In this document: piece after piece, positions 54,148 through 62,969 of the stretch
Position numbering within the stretch: position 1 is the first letter of the stretch
Layout of the letters: every line of letters begins with the position of its first letter
NCBI GenBank assembly: GCA_017408915.1
Contig: JAFQTS010000020.1
Coordinates: 1 to 64,000, forward strand
Direction of reading: 5' to 3'
From: Oscillospiraceae bacterium
Lineage (GTDB): Bacteria > Bacillota > Clostridia > Oscillospirales > Oscillospiraceae
Length of the DNA: 64,000 nucleotides
The notes under the pieces: model-generated
The model's input: the letters and a program-made list of their open reading frames with translations, nothing else
Database searches by the model: none
Told to the model about the DNA's origin: nothing
Program-made: the position numbers and the translations under genes

Positions 54148-54176
54148 ATTATAGCAGAAAAGGTTTGCCTTTTCAA
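54148..54176 (-). promoter_or_regulatory. smc operon promoter
   Basis: On the minus strand TTGAAA (54171-54176), 17-base spacer, TATAAT (54148-54153). Confidence 0.8.
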
Positions 54177-54177
54177 G

Positions 54178-54219
54178 AAAAAAGTGGGGCGTATCCACCC
54201 TATTTCAGTGGATACGCCC
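54178..54219 (-). terminator. Terminator of the tepA-like gene
   Basis: 12-base perfect arms GGGCGTATCCAC / GTGGATACGCCC with a 9-base loop, followed on the minus strand by a T-run. Confidence 0.85.
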
Positions 54220-54231
54220 GCACCTGAAAAC

Positions 54232-54930
54232 TCACTGTTCCCTTCCCTTTTCGATCATCCGATACAGCGCCTCCAACGCCTCGCCCAGTGAGCCAAGGCG
54301 GTCGATAATCCCGAGAGCTACCGCCTCGTTGCCGTAGATGACGCTGCCCACATCGTTGGCCATGTCCCCCACCGACAGCATGAGCTGACGGAATTTCTCA
54401 CCGCTGCACCGTGAATTACGGGACACAAAGTCGATAATTCGCTCCTGCAAGCGCTCGAAGTACCGATAAGTGGCAGGTGCGGCGATCATCGTGCCCGACA
54501 TACGGACAGGGTGAATGGTCATGGACGCGCTGGGCACAATGAAGGTGGTCTTGCCGCACACCGCCAAGGGGACGCCGATGGAGTGTCCACCTCCCAGCAC
54601 TAATGTGACGGTGGGTTTCGTCATGCCCGCCACTAACTCCGCAATGCCCAAGCCTGCCTCCACATCGCCGCCCACAGTGTTCAAAAGGAGCAGCAGCCCG
54701 TCAATGTCGTCACGCTCCTCCACCGCTGTCAGCAGGGGCAAAACGTGCTCATATTTCGTGGTTTTTATGTTGGGCGGCAGCAGAGTGTGTCCCTCCACCT
54801 GTCCGATGATGGTCAGGCACTGCACTGTGCCGCGGCGGTTCTCCACCAGCGACGCGCCCATCTCCACAATTTGCTGCTGCGGCGTGTCCTCGCGGGGGGA
54901 TTCGTTTCTTTCCTCATTGTGATTGTTCAT
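54232..54930 (-). CDS. ClpP-class serine protease, TepA-like
   Basis: 232 residues. ClpP/crotonase fold; the catalytic Ser is in LGGGHSIGVPLA near residue 123 and the His in SMTIHPVRMSG near 145. It matches the TepA (YmfB) branch, linked in Bacillus to protein export and spore germination, rather than ClpP itself. The ATG at 54930 follows GGGAGG. A much longer in-frame extension runs antisense to the next gene and is not coding. Confidence 0.85.
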   Translation of the reverse strand: MNNHNEERNESPREDTPQQQIVEMGASLVENRRGTVQCLTIIGQVEGHTLLPPNIKTTKYEHVLPLLTAVEERDDIDGLLLLLNTVGGDVEAGLGIAELVAGMTKPTVTLVLGGGHSIGVPLAVCGKTTFIVPSASMTIHPVRMSGTMIAAPATYRYFERLQERIIDFVSRNSRCSGEKFRQLMLSVGDMANDVGSVIYGNEAVALGIIDRLGSLGEALEALYRMIEKGREQ

Positions 54931-54992
54931 CTTGTCGCCTCCCTTTTGCCATAGTGTTTGCAGATTCTTGCAAATCATACGACGGAAAAAGG

Positions 54993-55021
54993 GTGACAAC
55001 GGCATGAAACTATGGTAAAAT
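54993..55021 (+). promoter_or_regulatory. Promoter of the binding-protein gene
   Basis: GTGACA (54993-54998), 17-base spacer, TAAAAT (55016-55021). Confidence 0.55.
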
Positions 55022-55056
55022 GAGCTATCTTTGCAATACACTACGGAGGATGGCAA

Positions 55057-56361
55057 ATGAAACGAATCCTTGCCGCAGTACTGGCCATGGTACTGCTTCT
55101 CTCCTGCACCGCCTGCGGTGCTCAGAATAAAGAACCCGAAGAGCCCGTTGAAACTGTGACGGAACTGACGCTGTGGACATATCCCTACGGCAACTGGAGC
55201 GACAGCGAAACGATGAATATGCTGCTGAGCCAGTTCTCTTCCGTCTATCCCAACATCCATGTGACGGTGGAATATCTCACAGAGGAAAACGCCGATGAGG
55301 CGGTGTCCACCGCCATTGAAAGCGGCGAGACCCCCGACCTTATTTGGACGACCCCCAACCGCCCCATGGCGGATTGGAGCGGTATGGGCTGCATGGTGGA
55401 TTTGTCTGCACTGTGGAACGATACCGACCGCAACGAAGTGCTGCCGGCCTGCCAATCTGCCTGCTTTACGGAGGATGGCGCATGCTACCTCTACCCTGTC
55501 GCCATGAACGTCTCCTGCATGGCTATCAATTACGATGCCTTCGTGCAGGCGGAGGCGGACAAGTACATCGACCTTGAAACACGCACTTGGGACGATGAGG
55601 ACTTCATCAAGGCCGTCCGCGCCCTCTACGACACCTTCCACGAGCCTGTGGCCGCCGTATACTGCGGTGGACAGGCCGATGACTACGGTACGCGCTCACT
55701 GGTATCCTCCCTCTTCGGCGGCAGCTTTACCAACGAAGACCACAGCGGCTACGCCGTGGACAGCGAGGAGATGCTGCGGGCGCTGAAGCTGCTGATGGAC
55801 ATGAAGGGCGTCATTTTCGACGACACCATCGTGGGTAGGGACGAGGCGCTGCTGTTCTATTTGGAGAACTTCAAGTTGTCCTTCTGCTGGGATGTGCAGC
55901 AGCAGATGAATCCCGCCGGCATGAATGGCGGCGTGGGCGTGACCAAGAATGGTCAGCGCATTGAGTATATGTTCTATCCCACCGTGGGTGAGGAAAATTC
56001 CCTGCCCGGCGAAATTTGGGGTCTGTGCGCCTTCCATAATGGAGACGAGGCCCGTTTGAACGCCGCCAAGCAGTTCATCCGCTACTTTGCCGACGGCGAG
56101 GGCACTGTCTCTGCCGTCCGCGCTGCGGGCAGCTATCCTGTCCGCAACACTGCCGAGGGCAATGACCTCACCAACATTTGGAGCAACAACACCGTTATGA
56201 GCCAGTACAGCGTCATGATGGATGCGCTGGGTGAGGACGAGAGCGTCGCCCCTAACTGGCCTGTGGCCCGCAGCGAGTGGTACAAGCTCCTCCAGCGCTT
56301 GGCGCAGGACGACGCCGTGTTGGAAGACGAAGTGGCGAAGTTCATGGACGCTGTGAAGTAA
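55057..56361 (+). CDS. Extracellular solute-binding lipoprotein (family 1), orphan
   Basis: 434 residues. Lipoprotein signal MKRILAAVLAMVLLLSC with lipobox SCTAC. Then ELTLWTYPYGNWSDSE and PDLIWTTPNRPMADW, typical of family 1 sugar-binding proteins, and ALCAFHN-like hinge regions toward the C-terminus. No permease or ATPase gene is nearby, so its transporter lies elsewhere or it has another role. ATG at 55057 after GGAGGA. Monocistronic. Confidence 0.88.
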   Translation: MKRILAAVLAMVLLLSCTACGAQNKEPEEPVETVTELTLWTYPYGNWSDSETMNMLLSQFSSVYPNIHVTVEYLTEENADEAVSTAIESGETPDLIWTTPNRPMADWSGMGCMVDLSALWNDTDRNEVLPACQSACFTEDGACYLYPVAMNVSCMAINYDAFVQAEADKYIDLETRTWDDEDFIKAVRALYDTFHEPVAAVYCGGQADDYGTRSLVSSLFGGSFTNEDHSGYAVDSEEMLRALKLLMDMKGVIFDDTIVGRDEALLFYLENFKLSFCWDVQQQMNPAGMNGGVGVTKNGQRIEYMFYPTVGEENSLPGEIWGLCAFHNGDEARLNAAKQFIRYFADGEGTVSAVRAAGSYPVRNTAEGNDLTNIWSNNTVMSQYSVMMDALGEDESVAPNWPVARSEWYKLLQRLAQDDAVLEDEVAKFMDAVK

Positions 56362-56374
56362 TAATACAACATAG

Positions 56375-56410
56375 AAAAAGCACCAAAGTCGTGGACTTTG
56401 GTGCTTTTTT
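56375..56410. terminator. Bidirectional terminator between binding protein and MBL gene
   Basis: 16-base perfect arms AAAAAGCACCAAAGTC / GACTTTGGTGCTTTTT around GTG, with T-runs on both strands. Confidence 0.88.
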
Positions 56411-56412
56411 AT

Positions 56413-57219
56413 TCAGATTTCCAGTTCCATGCCAACGCCTACTTCATGGATGTTCAAGGTCTCCATGAAGCGGTGCTTCACTTTCAAAGACACGCAGTGG
56501 CAGGGATAGAGATTGGGGATATTATGGCGGGCGAAGTACTCCGCCGTGGCGGCGGCGCGGTCATCGTCTTCAAAGAGATGGAAGCCGCCCAGCACGCCGA
56601 TAATACGGTCATCGCCGCAGACGGCTTTTGCCTGCTCAATGATGTTGCAGACGCCGCTGTGGGCGCAGCCTGTGATGATGAAGAGGCCATTCTCCGTGCG
56701 ATAGGCCAGCGCCGTATCGTCCAGCAGGTCATCCTCCTCCCACGCCCCCATGCGCTCCCGTTTGCCGATGACAGTACGGGGCTCGAAGTCCAGCTTGCGG
56801 GGGATTTCTCCCAAGTACCACAGATTCTCCGTGATAGCCACAGGCTCGGCGGTCAGCTGGCAGTCGGCGAGATAGAGAATCTGCTCCACATCGTAGGGCG
56901 CGCCGATGTACTCCTCGCCGTAGTACTTCCCCACGAAGCAATCCTCATGGGCGATGAGCTTGGCAGAGGGTGCAATCTTGCCCTCGATGAAAGGCGTAAG
57001 GCCGCCAGTATGGTCGTTGTGCCCGTGGGACAGCACCACATGGGTGAGGGCACTCAAGTCGATGCCCATTTTCTCGGCGTTGCGGAGGAACACATCGGAA
57101 TAGCCCACATCCAGCAGCACGCGGGCATCCTCCGCCTCTATGTAGCAGCTGAAGGCGGGCTCACCCAGAAAATACTGGTCGATGTAGGTGTTGTTATCGC
57201 AGAGGATGCGCAGTTTCAT
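56413..57219 (-). CDS. MBL-fold metallo-hydrolase (COG1237 type)
   Basis: 268 residues. Metal site motif LSHGHNDHTGG near residue 63, ITGCAHSGVCNII near 183 and GGFHLF near 210. This pattern is that of the COG1237 metallo-beta-lactamase group, annotated as pterin-related synthase in archaea but mostly uncharacterised in bacteria. The ATG at 57219 overlaps the Sua5/CoaE stop and follows AGGAGG. Last gene of the operon. Confidence 0.85.
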   Translation of the reverse strand: MKLRILCDNNTYIDQYFLGEPAFSCYIEAEDARVLLDVGYSDVFLRNAEKMGIDLSALTHVVLSHGHNDHTGGLTPFIEGKIAPSAKLIAHEDCFVGKYYGEEYIGAPYDVEQILYLADCQLTAEPVAITENLWYLGEIPRKLDFEPRTVIGKRERMGAWEEDDLLDDTALAYRTENGLFIITGCAHSGVCNIIEQAKAVCGDDRIIGVLGGFHLFEDDDRAAATAEYFARHNIPNLYPCHCVSLKVKHRFMETLNIHEVGVGMELEI

Positions 57220-58841
57220 TTCTTTGCCTCCTGTAATAGTCCGTAGAAGAACACATACGCCTGCTCTTCAAAGGCCGCTGCGGAGTCGCAGGTGTTGTTG
57301 AGGGTGTAGGTGCAATGCTGACGGTAGAAATCATCGCCCTTCTGTGCCGCAATGCGCAGGCGGGCGTATTCCTCACTGATGCCGTCGCGGGCCATAATGC
57401 GGCCCAAGCGCAGCTGCGCAGGGGACAGCACCGCCACGGTGCAGTGGCATAGTTTATCCAAGCCGCCTTCAATGAGGTTGATGGCATCAATGCCGATGAT
57501 GGGGGCAACGGTGGCGTTCATGCGGCGGCTCAGCTCACGGGGAATGTGGGCGTAGATGATTTGGTTCAGCTTTTCCAGTTCCTTAGCATCGCCGAACACC
57601 GCCGTACCCAACTTCTGACGGTCAAGGCTGCCATCGGGCAAAAACACCTCGCCGAAAGCATCGGTCAGCGCCGTGCGGAGAGGCAGGTCGGTTTTCAGCA
57701 TCTCGTGATAGATGGCATCGGCATCCAGCACGCAGCCGCCCAAACGCTCGATGGCGCGGAGGGCGCTGGTCTTACCCGCGCCCGTAGGACCCGTAAGGCC
57801 AATGACAAGAGGACGACCTGCATCCACGGTGCAGAAGCCTGCTGCCTTCTTAAGGCGGTTGCTGACCGCCAAGCCGAGGCCGTTTTCATCGGGGCACTGG
57901 GCAAAAATCTGCCTTACCTCGGTGCTGTCAAAGGTACGAAGGGCATCGAACACCCGCCGCGCCTGCTCAGACACATCGTTCATAGAGCCGAGGCTGTGGA
58001 CGATGCAGTTGGGGTACAGGGATGTAAACTCATCAAAGCAGATAACGCCGCTGCCCTCCCCTGCCTGCGCCGCAATATAGGCGGCGGAGCGCATGGGGCT
58101 GCCCGTCACTACGGTGACAGGTGCTTTGGGGGCATAATGGCGGTACTTCATGCCGGGGGCTTTGGCCTGTTCCCCATCTGCCAATTTTTCGCGGATGGCC
58201 TTATCAACCTCCACCTCGCCCAAGACCTCCTCCAGCGCCTCCAAGGGCAAGCCGCCTGCACGGAGCAGGCGGGGCGGCGTGACGGTCAAGTCGATAATAC
58301 TGCTCTCCACACCCACAGTACACGCGCCGCCGTCCACAATGCCGTTGATGCGCCCGTTCATGTCCTCCCACATATGCTCCGCCGTGGTGGGACTGGGACG
58401 ACCCGAGAGATTGCCGCTGGGAGCGGCAACGGGCACACCTGCGGCGCGGATAATGTCCAGCGTCACAGGATGGTCGGGGCAGCGGACACCCACTGTATCA
58501 AGGCCACCCGTAGTACGCAGGGGCACAATGTCGCGGCGGGGCAGAATCATGGTGAGAGGGCCGGGCCAAAACTTCTCCGCCAAGGCGTAGGCCGCTGCTG
58601 GCACATGGTGGCAATACTTTTCCAGCCAGCTGGCATCGGGGATATGGAGAATCAGCGGGTTATCCTGCGGGCGACCCTTGGCCTGAAAAATATGGATCAC
58701 CGCCGTCTCATCCAAGGCGTTGGCACCGAGGCCGTAGACCGTCTCGGTGGGAATGCCCAAAAGACCGCCGTGTTTAATGATCGCGGCAGCCTCTTGAATG
58801 GCGGTATGGTCTTTTTCGGGGTGGAACAGTACGGTTTTCAT
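57216..58841 (-). CDS. Sua5 (threonylcarbamoyl-AMP synthase) fused to dephospho-CoA kinase
   Basis: 541 residues in one frame. Residues 1-340 are Sua5/TsaC2: the YrdC core with GIPTETVYGLGANAL, KGRPQDNPL, VAAPSGNLSGRPSPT, then the KYRHYAPKAPV linker and the Sua5 C-terminal domain. It makes threonylcarbamoyl-AMP for t6A in tRNA. Residues about 343-541 are CoaE: P-loop GLTGPTGAGKT (348-358), VLDADAIYHEML, and the LID region. It phosphorylates dephospho-CoA, the last step of CoA synthesis. No Met or ribosome site exists at the junction, so this looks like a real fusion. The start has only a weak GGGAA site. Confidence 0.9.
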   Translation of the reverse strand: MKTVLFHPEKDHTAIQEAAAIIKHGGLLGIPTETVYGLGANALDETAVIHIFQAKGRPQDNPLILHIPDASWLEKYCHHVPAAAYALAEKFWPGPLTMILPRRDIVPLRTTGGLDTVGVRCPDHPVTLDIIRAAGVPVAAPSGNLSGRPSPTTAEHMWEDMNGRINGIVDGGACTVGVESSIIDLTVTPPRLLRAGGLPLEALEEVLGEVEVDKAIREKLADGEQAKAPGMKYRHYAPKAPVTVVTGSPMRSAAYIAAQAGEGSGVICFDEFTSLYPNCIVHSLGSMNDVSEQARRVFDALRTFDSTEVRQIFAQCPDENGLGLAVSNRLKKAAGFCTVDAGRPLVIGLTGPTGAGKTSALRAIERLGGCVLDADAIYHEMLKTDLPLRTALTDAFGEVFLPDGSLDRQKLGTAVFGDAKELEKLNQIIYAHIPRELSRRMNATVAPIIGIDAINLIEGGLDKLCHCTVAVLSPAQLRLGRIMARDGISEEYARLRIAAQKGDDFYRQHCTYTLNNTCDSAAAFEEQAYVFFYGLLQEAKK

Positions 58842-58842
58842 G

Positions 58843-59484
58843 TTAGATTCCCAAATCTTCTCCGATCAGCACGACTTTGATCTTTCCTGCGGGACGGGAC
58901 ACGCGGGTAGCCACCAAATAGGCGCAGACACAGGCCTCACTGTGGCAATCGGCACACTGACCGTTCACAAAGCAGGGGGTCTTATTGCCCGCAAAGCGCT
59001 GCACATTGGCAGGGGCTGCAAAATGGCGGACGCGGGACACGGCGGCATCCATATCGGCAACCACCTTATTCATGCCCGCCACCACGATAACGCTCTTAGG
59101 ACCGAAGCACAGAGCCGCCACGCGGTTGCCGTTGCCGTCGATGTTATAGAGTTCGCCGCCCTCGGTAATGGCGTTGGAGGACATCAAAAAGGTGTCCGCC
59201 AGCAAGCCGCGGCGCATAATGTCCATGCGCTCGTCCATATCCTTGGCGGTGTCGCGGTCAAGAAGATTCTGCCCACGCTCACGGAGCAGCGCCTTAATGC
59301 CCAGCTCGTCCACCGTTGCCGTACCGCCCCAAGAGACGGTATCCTCAGCGGGGATCAGCTCCATGATCTTCTCGATGGCCTCTTCACGGGTGGAGAAGTA
59401 ATAGGCATCGAAGTGGTTGCGGCGCAGGGCTTCTGCTACGCGGGGGCCCGACTTGTCGTATTGCATTTTGATAGGCTGCAGCAT
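58843..59484 (-). CDS. LUD-domain protein (lactate-utilization type)
   Basis: 213 residues. The LUD fold as in LutC/DUF162: WGGTATVDELG near 55, FLMSSNAITEGGELYNIDGNGNR-type segment near 98-120, KSVIVVAGMNKVV, then Cys-rich CFVNGQCADCHSEACVC near 177-193, which may bind an iron-sulfur cluster or metal. Stand-alone LUD proteins of this type have no proven function. ATG at 59484 with AAAGGGG upstream. Confidence 0.85.
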   Translation of the reverse strand: MLQPIKMQYDKSGPRVAEALRRNHFDAYYFSTREEAIEKIMELIPAEDTVSWGGTATVDELGIKALLRERGQNLLDRDTAKDMDERMDIMRRGLLADTFLMSSNAITEGGELYNIDGNGNRVAALCFGPKSVIVVAGMNKVVADMDAAVSRVRHFAAPANVQRFAGNKTPCFVNGQCADCHSEACVCAYLVATRVSRPAGKIKVVLIGEDLGI

Positions 59485-59504
59485 GGTCTTTTTCCCCTTT
59501 CTTT

Positions 59505-60572
59505 TTATGTGCCGCTCTCTTGCAGGCGCTGTGCCTGCTCGGCGGTAGTCAGTGCATCAATGATGCTATCCAAATCGCCGTCCATGACAGTGGCGATGTT
59601 GAAATTCTTGTTATCTCCCGTCAGACGGTGATCGGTCACGCGGTTCTGGGGGAAGTTGTAGGTGCGGATCTTGCCGCTGCGGTCGCCGCTGCCCACCTGC
59701 TGCTTGCGCTCTTGGGCAATGGCGGCGTTCTGCTTCTCCAGCTCTGCCTCGTACAGGCGGGAGCGGAGAATTTTCATGGCCCGCTCACGGTTCTTATGCT
59801 GGCTGCGCTCGTCCTGGCACTCCACCACCGTGCCTGTGGGCAGATGGGTAATGCGGATGGCGGACTCCGTCTTATTGACGTGCTGACCGCCTGCGCCCGA
59901 GGAGCGGTAGGTGTCGATCTGCAGCTCGGAAGGGTCAATAGTGAACTCCACTTCCTCCGCCTCGGGCATGACCGCCACAGTGGCGGCAGAGGTCTGAATA
60001 CGACCCGAGGACTCCGTCTCGGGGACGCGCTGGACGCGGTGGGTGCCCGCCTCGAACTTCAAACGGGAATAAGCGCCTGCGCCCTCCACGGTAGCCACCA
60101 CTTCCTTCACGCCGCCCAGCTCCGTCTCGTTGATGGAGACGATGTCCATGGAAAAACCGCGGCGCTCGGCATACATGGTGTACATACGCAGCAGGTCTGC
60201 GGCAAACAGCGCCCCCTCTTCCCCGCCGATGCCTGCGCGGATCTCCAAGACCACATTTTTGTTGTCGTTGGGATCACGGGGCAGCAGGAGGATTTTGACC
60301 TCCTCCAGCAGTTCCTCACGGCGTGCCTTGGCCTCTTGGAGTTCTTCCTGTGCCAGTTCCCGCAGTTCGCTGTCGGAGAGCATCTCCGTAGCTTGGGCGA
60401 TGGCATCGTCGCACGCCACCAGAGCGCGGTAGACCTCCACCACGGGAGTCAACTCCTTCTGCTCACGGGACAGCTTCGTTAAGGCCTCGCGGTCAGAATA
60501 GACGGTGGGGTCGGCGAGGCTTTCCTCCACTTGGGCGAGACGCTGGGCAATGGCCTTCAGCTTATCAACCAT
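59505..60572 (-). CDS. prfA: Peptide chain release factor 1
   Basis: 355 residues. RF1 reads UAA and UAG. The GGQ motif is in SSGAGGQHVNKTES near residue 232, the VQRVPETESSGRIQTS segment near 183 is of the RF1 class. ATG at 60572 after GGAGG. Its start overlaps the flavodoxin stop by 8 bases. Confidence 0.96.
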   Translation of the reverse strand: MVDKLKAIAQRLAQVEESLADPTVYSDREALTKLSREQKELTPVVEVYRALVACDDAIAQATEMLSDSELRELAQEELQEAKARREELLEEVKILLLPRDPNDNKNVVLEIRAGIGGEEGALFAADLLRMYTMYAERRGFSMDIVSINETELGGVKEVVATVEGAGAYSRLKFEAGTHRVQRVPETESSGRIQTSAATVAVMPEAEEVEFTIDPSELQIDTYRSSGAGGQHVNKTESAIRITHLPTGTVVECQDERSQHKNRERAMKILRSRLYEAELEKQNAAIAQERKQQVGSGDRSGKIRTYNFPQNRVTDHRLTGDNKNFNIATVMDGDLDSIIDALTTAEQAQRLQESGT

Positions 60573-61059
60573 TGTTCTCCTCCAAATACTGCTTCACGTC
60601 ACCGACAAACTTATCGCGCCAGAAGGCGTAGCCCACACTGCCGGGTTGGAGAGACACTTCGAACATGTGCTTCTCCTTTGTGTAGAGATCCATCTGATCG
60701 TATACACTCTCACAGCGGCGGGTACCGCTGCGGGTGATGACGTAGCTGACGCGGCTCATCTCCAAACCACGGCGCTTCAAAAGGCCGCGGATGGGGCTGG
60801 CGCAGCGACCCGCCCACACAGGGCTGCCCACGATGACCATCTTGTACTCCTCAATGGGCTTGTCCGTAGTAAAGGGCTTCAAAGGCGCAGTGGAGCGGCG
60901 CATGGCATCACGACCCGCACTCATAAAGCCGCTGAAGCCATTGCGATCGGCACCATCATCGATGGCCACGATCTCCGCATCCAGCTGCTGGGCGATCTCC
61001 TTCATGGCACGGCGGGTGTTGCCGCTGAAAGAGTAATAGATACACAAAACATCACTCAT
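60565..61059 (-). CDS. Flavodoxin family protein
   Basis: 164 residues. FMN-binding loop YYSFSGNTRRAMK at the N-terminus and the GSPVWAGRCASPI loop near residue 75. The family is electron-transfer; here it has no obvious partner next door. The ATG at 61059 overlaps the ABC-F stop (ATGA) and GGAGGA lies 7 bases upstream. Confidence 0.9.
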   Translation of the reverse strand: MSDVLCIYYSFSGNTRRAMKEIAQQLDAEIVAIDDGADRNGFSGFMSAGRDAMRRSTAPLKPFTTDKPIEEYKMVIVGSPVWAGRCASPIRGLLKRRGLEMSRVSYVITRSGTRRCESVYDQMDLYTKEKHMFEVSLQPGSVGYAFWRDKFVGDVKQYLEENNG

Positions 61060-62963
61060 ACTTCGTTTTCCTCCAATACAAGGGACAGTTCCTCCCAGCG
61101 CAGCATCTCCTGCTCCAAAAGTTCCTCCGTCTCCTGTTTTTGCTGAAATAGTTCTCCCAGTTTTTCCGCGTCGCAGGCGTACTGCTCCATCTCCGCATCC
61201 AGTGCGGCGATGGCTTTTTCCAGCTTGCCGATGGCGGTCTCGCAGATGGTGAGCTGCCGCCGCGCGGCGCGCTGATTGCGGTTTTCGCTGCGGACGCGGG
61301 TATCCCCCTTCTTCTCGGGGGCGGCGGTGACCACGGGCTTTTCCCGCGCCTCCGCCTCCTTCACACTGCGGTACTGGGCAAAGCCCATGGGGTAGTCGGT
61401 AATGGTGCCGTCTGCCAGTTCCCACACGCGGGTGGCGAAACGGTTGATGAAATAGCGGTCGTGGCTGACGAAGAGGAGGGTGCCGTCAAAGGCCTCCACC
61501 GCCTCCTCGATCCACTCGCGGCTGTCGATATCCAAATGGTTGGTAGGCTCGTCGAGAATAAGGAAATTGATCTCCTCATCCATCAGCATACAAAGGCGCA
61601 GACGGCTCATTTCACCGCCCGAGAGGACGGACACGCTCTTAAACACATCTTCGCCGCGGAACTGATAGGACGCGAGACGATTGCGCGCGCTCTGGGTGCT
61701 CAAGTTCTTCTTGGCATAGAGCATGGTATCCACCAAGTTGCGGTTGGGGTCATCAAAGTGGATGATCTGCTCTAAGTACGCCGAGCGGACGGAAGGGCCA
61801 ACCTTCACGTTGCCGCGGTCAGCATCCTCACGACCAGTAAGGATATTGAGCAAGGTCGTCTTACCTGTGCCGTTTTCGCCCACAAGAGCAATACGCTCAC
61901 CGCCCTCAATGCGGAGATAGATGTCGGAGAACAACGTGCGGTCATCAAAGGACTTGGTAAGGCCTTTAATCTGCAAGATCTCATCGCCGTGGAACTCGCG
62001 GCTGGCAAAGCGGGCATCCATCTTGCGACCCTTGGTGGGCTTTGCGGTGGTGCGCATACGCTCAATGCGCTTTTCCATGCTGAAAGCACGCTTATAGAGG
62101 TCATCGTTTCCCATGAACGCCCACAATCGGGTACGCTCGATGGCCTCTTCCAACTGCTTGATCTTAGCCTGTTCCTTCAAGTACTGCTTCATGCGCTCTT
62201 GATAGCGCCGCTCTTTTTCCACAGCGTAAAAGCTGTAGTTACCCGAATAGAACTCCGCCTGTCCGTTCTCGATCTCGATGATGCGGGAGACGGTGCGGTC
62301 GAGGAAATAGCGGTCGTGGCTGATGGTGACCACCGTGCCGCGGAACTTGCGGAGATATTCCTCCAGCCATTCCGTAGCCTGCAAATCCAAATGGTTGGTA
62401 GGCTCGTCCAGCAGGAGGATGTCCGTATCCTCCAAAATAAGGCGTCCTAAGTTCACACGGGTCTTTTCACCGCCCGAAAGCTGATCGAAAAGCTGGGCGC
62501 GCATCTCAGAAGAGATGGCAAGACCTGCCGCCACCTTGTTCTTGGCGGTCTGGGTATCGTAGCCACCCAGTGCCTCAAACCGCGCCGTCAGTTCACCGTA
62601 GCGGCGCAGAACCTCCTCGCCGCTCTCCCCTGCCGCCATGCGCTCGGTGAGGGAATCCATCTCCTCCTTGAGACGGAGAGTGCGTGCAAAGGCGCTCTCC
62701 AGCACATCCTCCACTGTATAGCCCACGGGGTAAACGGGGATCTGAGAAATGAGACCTACGCGGCGACCCGAGGCGATAACCACCTCGCCGCTGTCGGGCT
62801 CTAACTCTCCAGTCAGCAGTCGGAAGAGGGTACTCTTGCCCGCGCCGTTGCGACCCAGCAAGCCCACGCGCTCACCGCTGTCCACTTGGAAGGTGAGGCC
62901 ATCCAATATTTTCTTTTCCAAATCAAAGGATTTCATTACATCCTTGACAGAAATATCTACCAT
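61056..62963 (-). CDS. ABC-F family ATPase
   Basis: 635 residues, two ABC domains and no membrane part. Walker A motifs GLLGRNGAGKSTLF near 36 and ALVGENGTGKTTLL near 355. Signatures LSGGEKTRVNLGRL and LSGGEMSRLRLCML, and the two DEPTNHLD Walker B motifs. The P-site tRNA interaction motif region is between them (residues about 250-320). The C-terminal coiled coil is as in Uup-like proteins. These act on ribosomes, in rescue or antibiotic protection; I cannot separate the two. The ribosome site before ATG 62963 is weak, close to the murF stop. Confidence 0.92.
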   Translation of the reverse strand: MVDISVKDVMKSFDLEKKILDGLTFQVDSGERVGLLGRNGAGKSTLFRLLTGELEPDSGEVVIASGRRVGLISQIPVYPVGYTVEDVLESAFARTLRLKEEMDSLTERMAAGESGEEVLRRYGELTARFEALGGYDTQTAKNKVAAGLAISSEMRAQLFDQLSGGEKTRVNLGRLILEDTDILLLDEPTNHLDLQATEWLEEYLRKFRGTVVTISHDRYFLDRTVSRIIEIENGQAEFYSGNYSFYAVEKERRYQERMKQYLKEQAKIKQLEEAIERTRLWAFMGNDDLYKRAFSMEKRIERMRTTAKPTKGRKMDARFASREFHGDEILQIKGLTKSFDDRTLFSDIYLRIEGGERIALVGENGTGKTTLLNILTGREDADRGNVKVGPSVRSAYLEQIIHFDDPNRNLVDTMLYAKKNLSTQSARNRLASYQFRGEDVFKSVSVLSGGEMSRLRLCMLMDEEINFLILDEPTNHLDIDSREWIEEAVEAFDGTLLFVSHDRYFINRFATRVWELADGTITDYPMGFAQYRSVKEAEAREKPVVTAAPEKKGDTRVRSENRNQRAARRQLTICETAIGKLEKAIAALDAEMEQYACDAEKLGELFQQKQETEELLEQEMLRWEELSLVLEENEV

Positions 62964-62969
62964 TGTTTC

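Noticed and set aside
54931..55641. N-terminal extension of the TepA-like frame
   Set aside because: The ribosome site is at 54930; the extension is antisense to the binding-protein gene.
61060..61425. Upstream extension of the flavodoxin frame
   Set aside because: It overlaps the ABC-F gene in another frame; the flavodoxin FMN loop begins right after the ATG at 61059.
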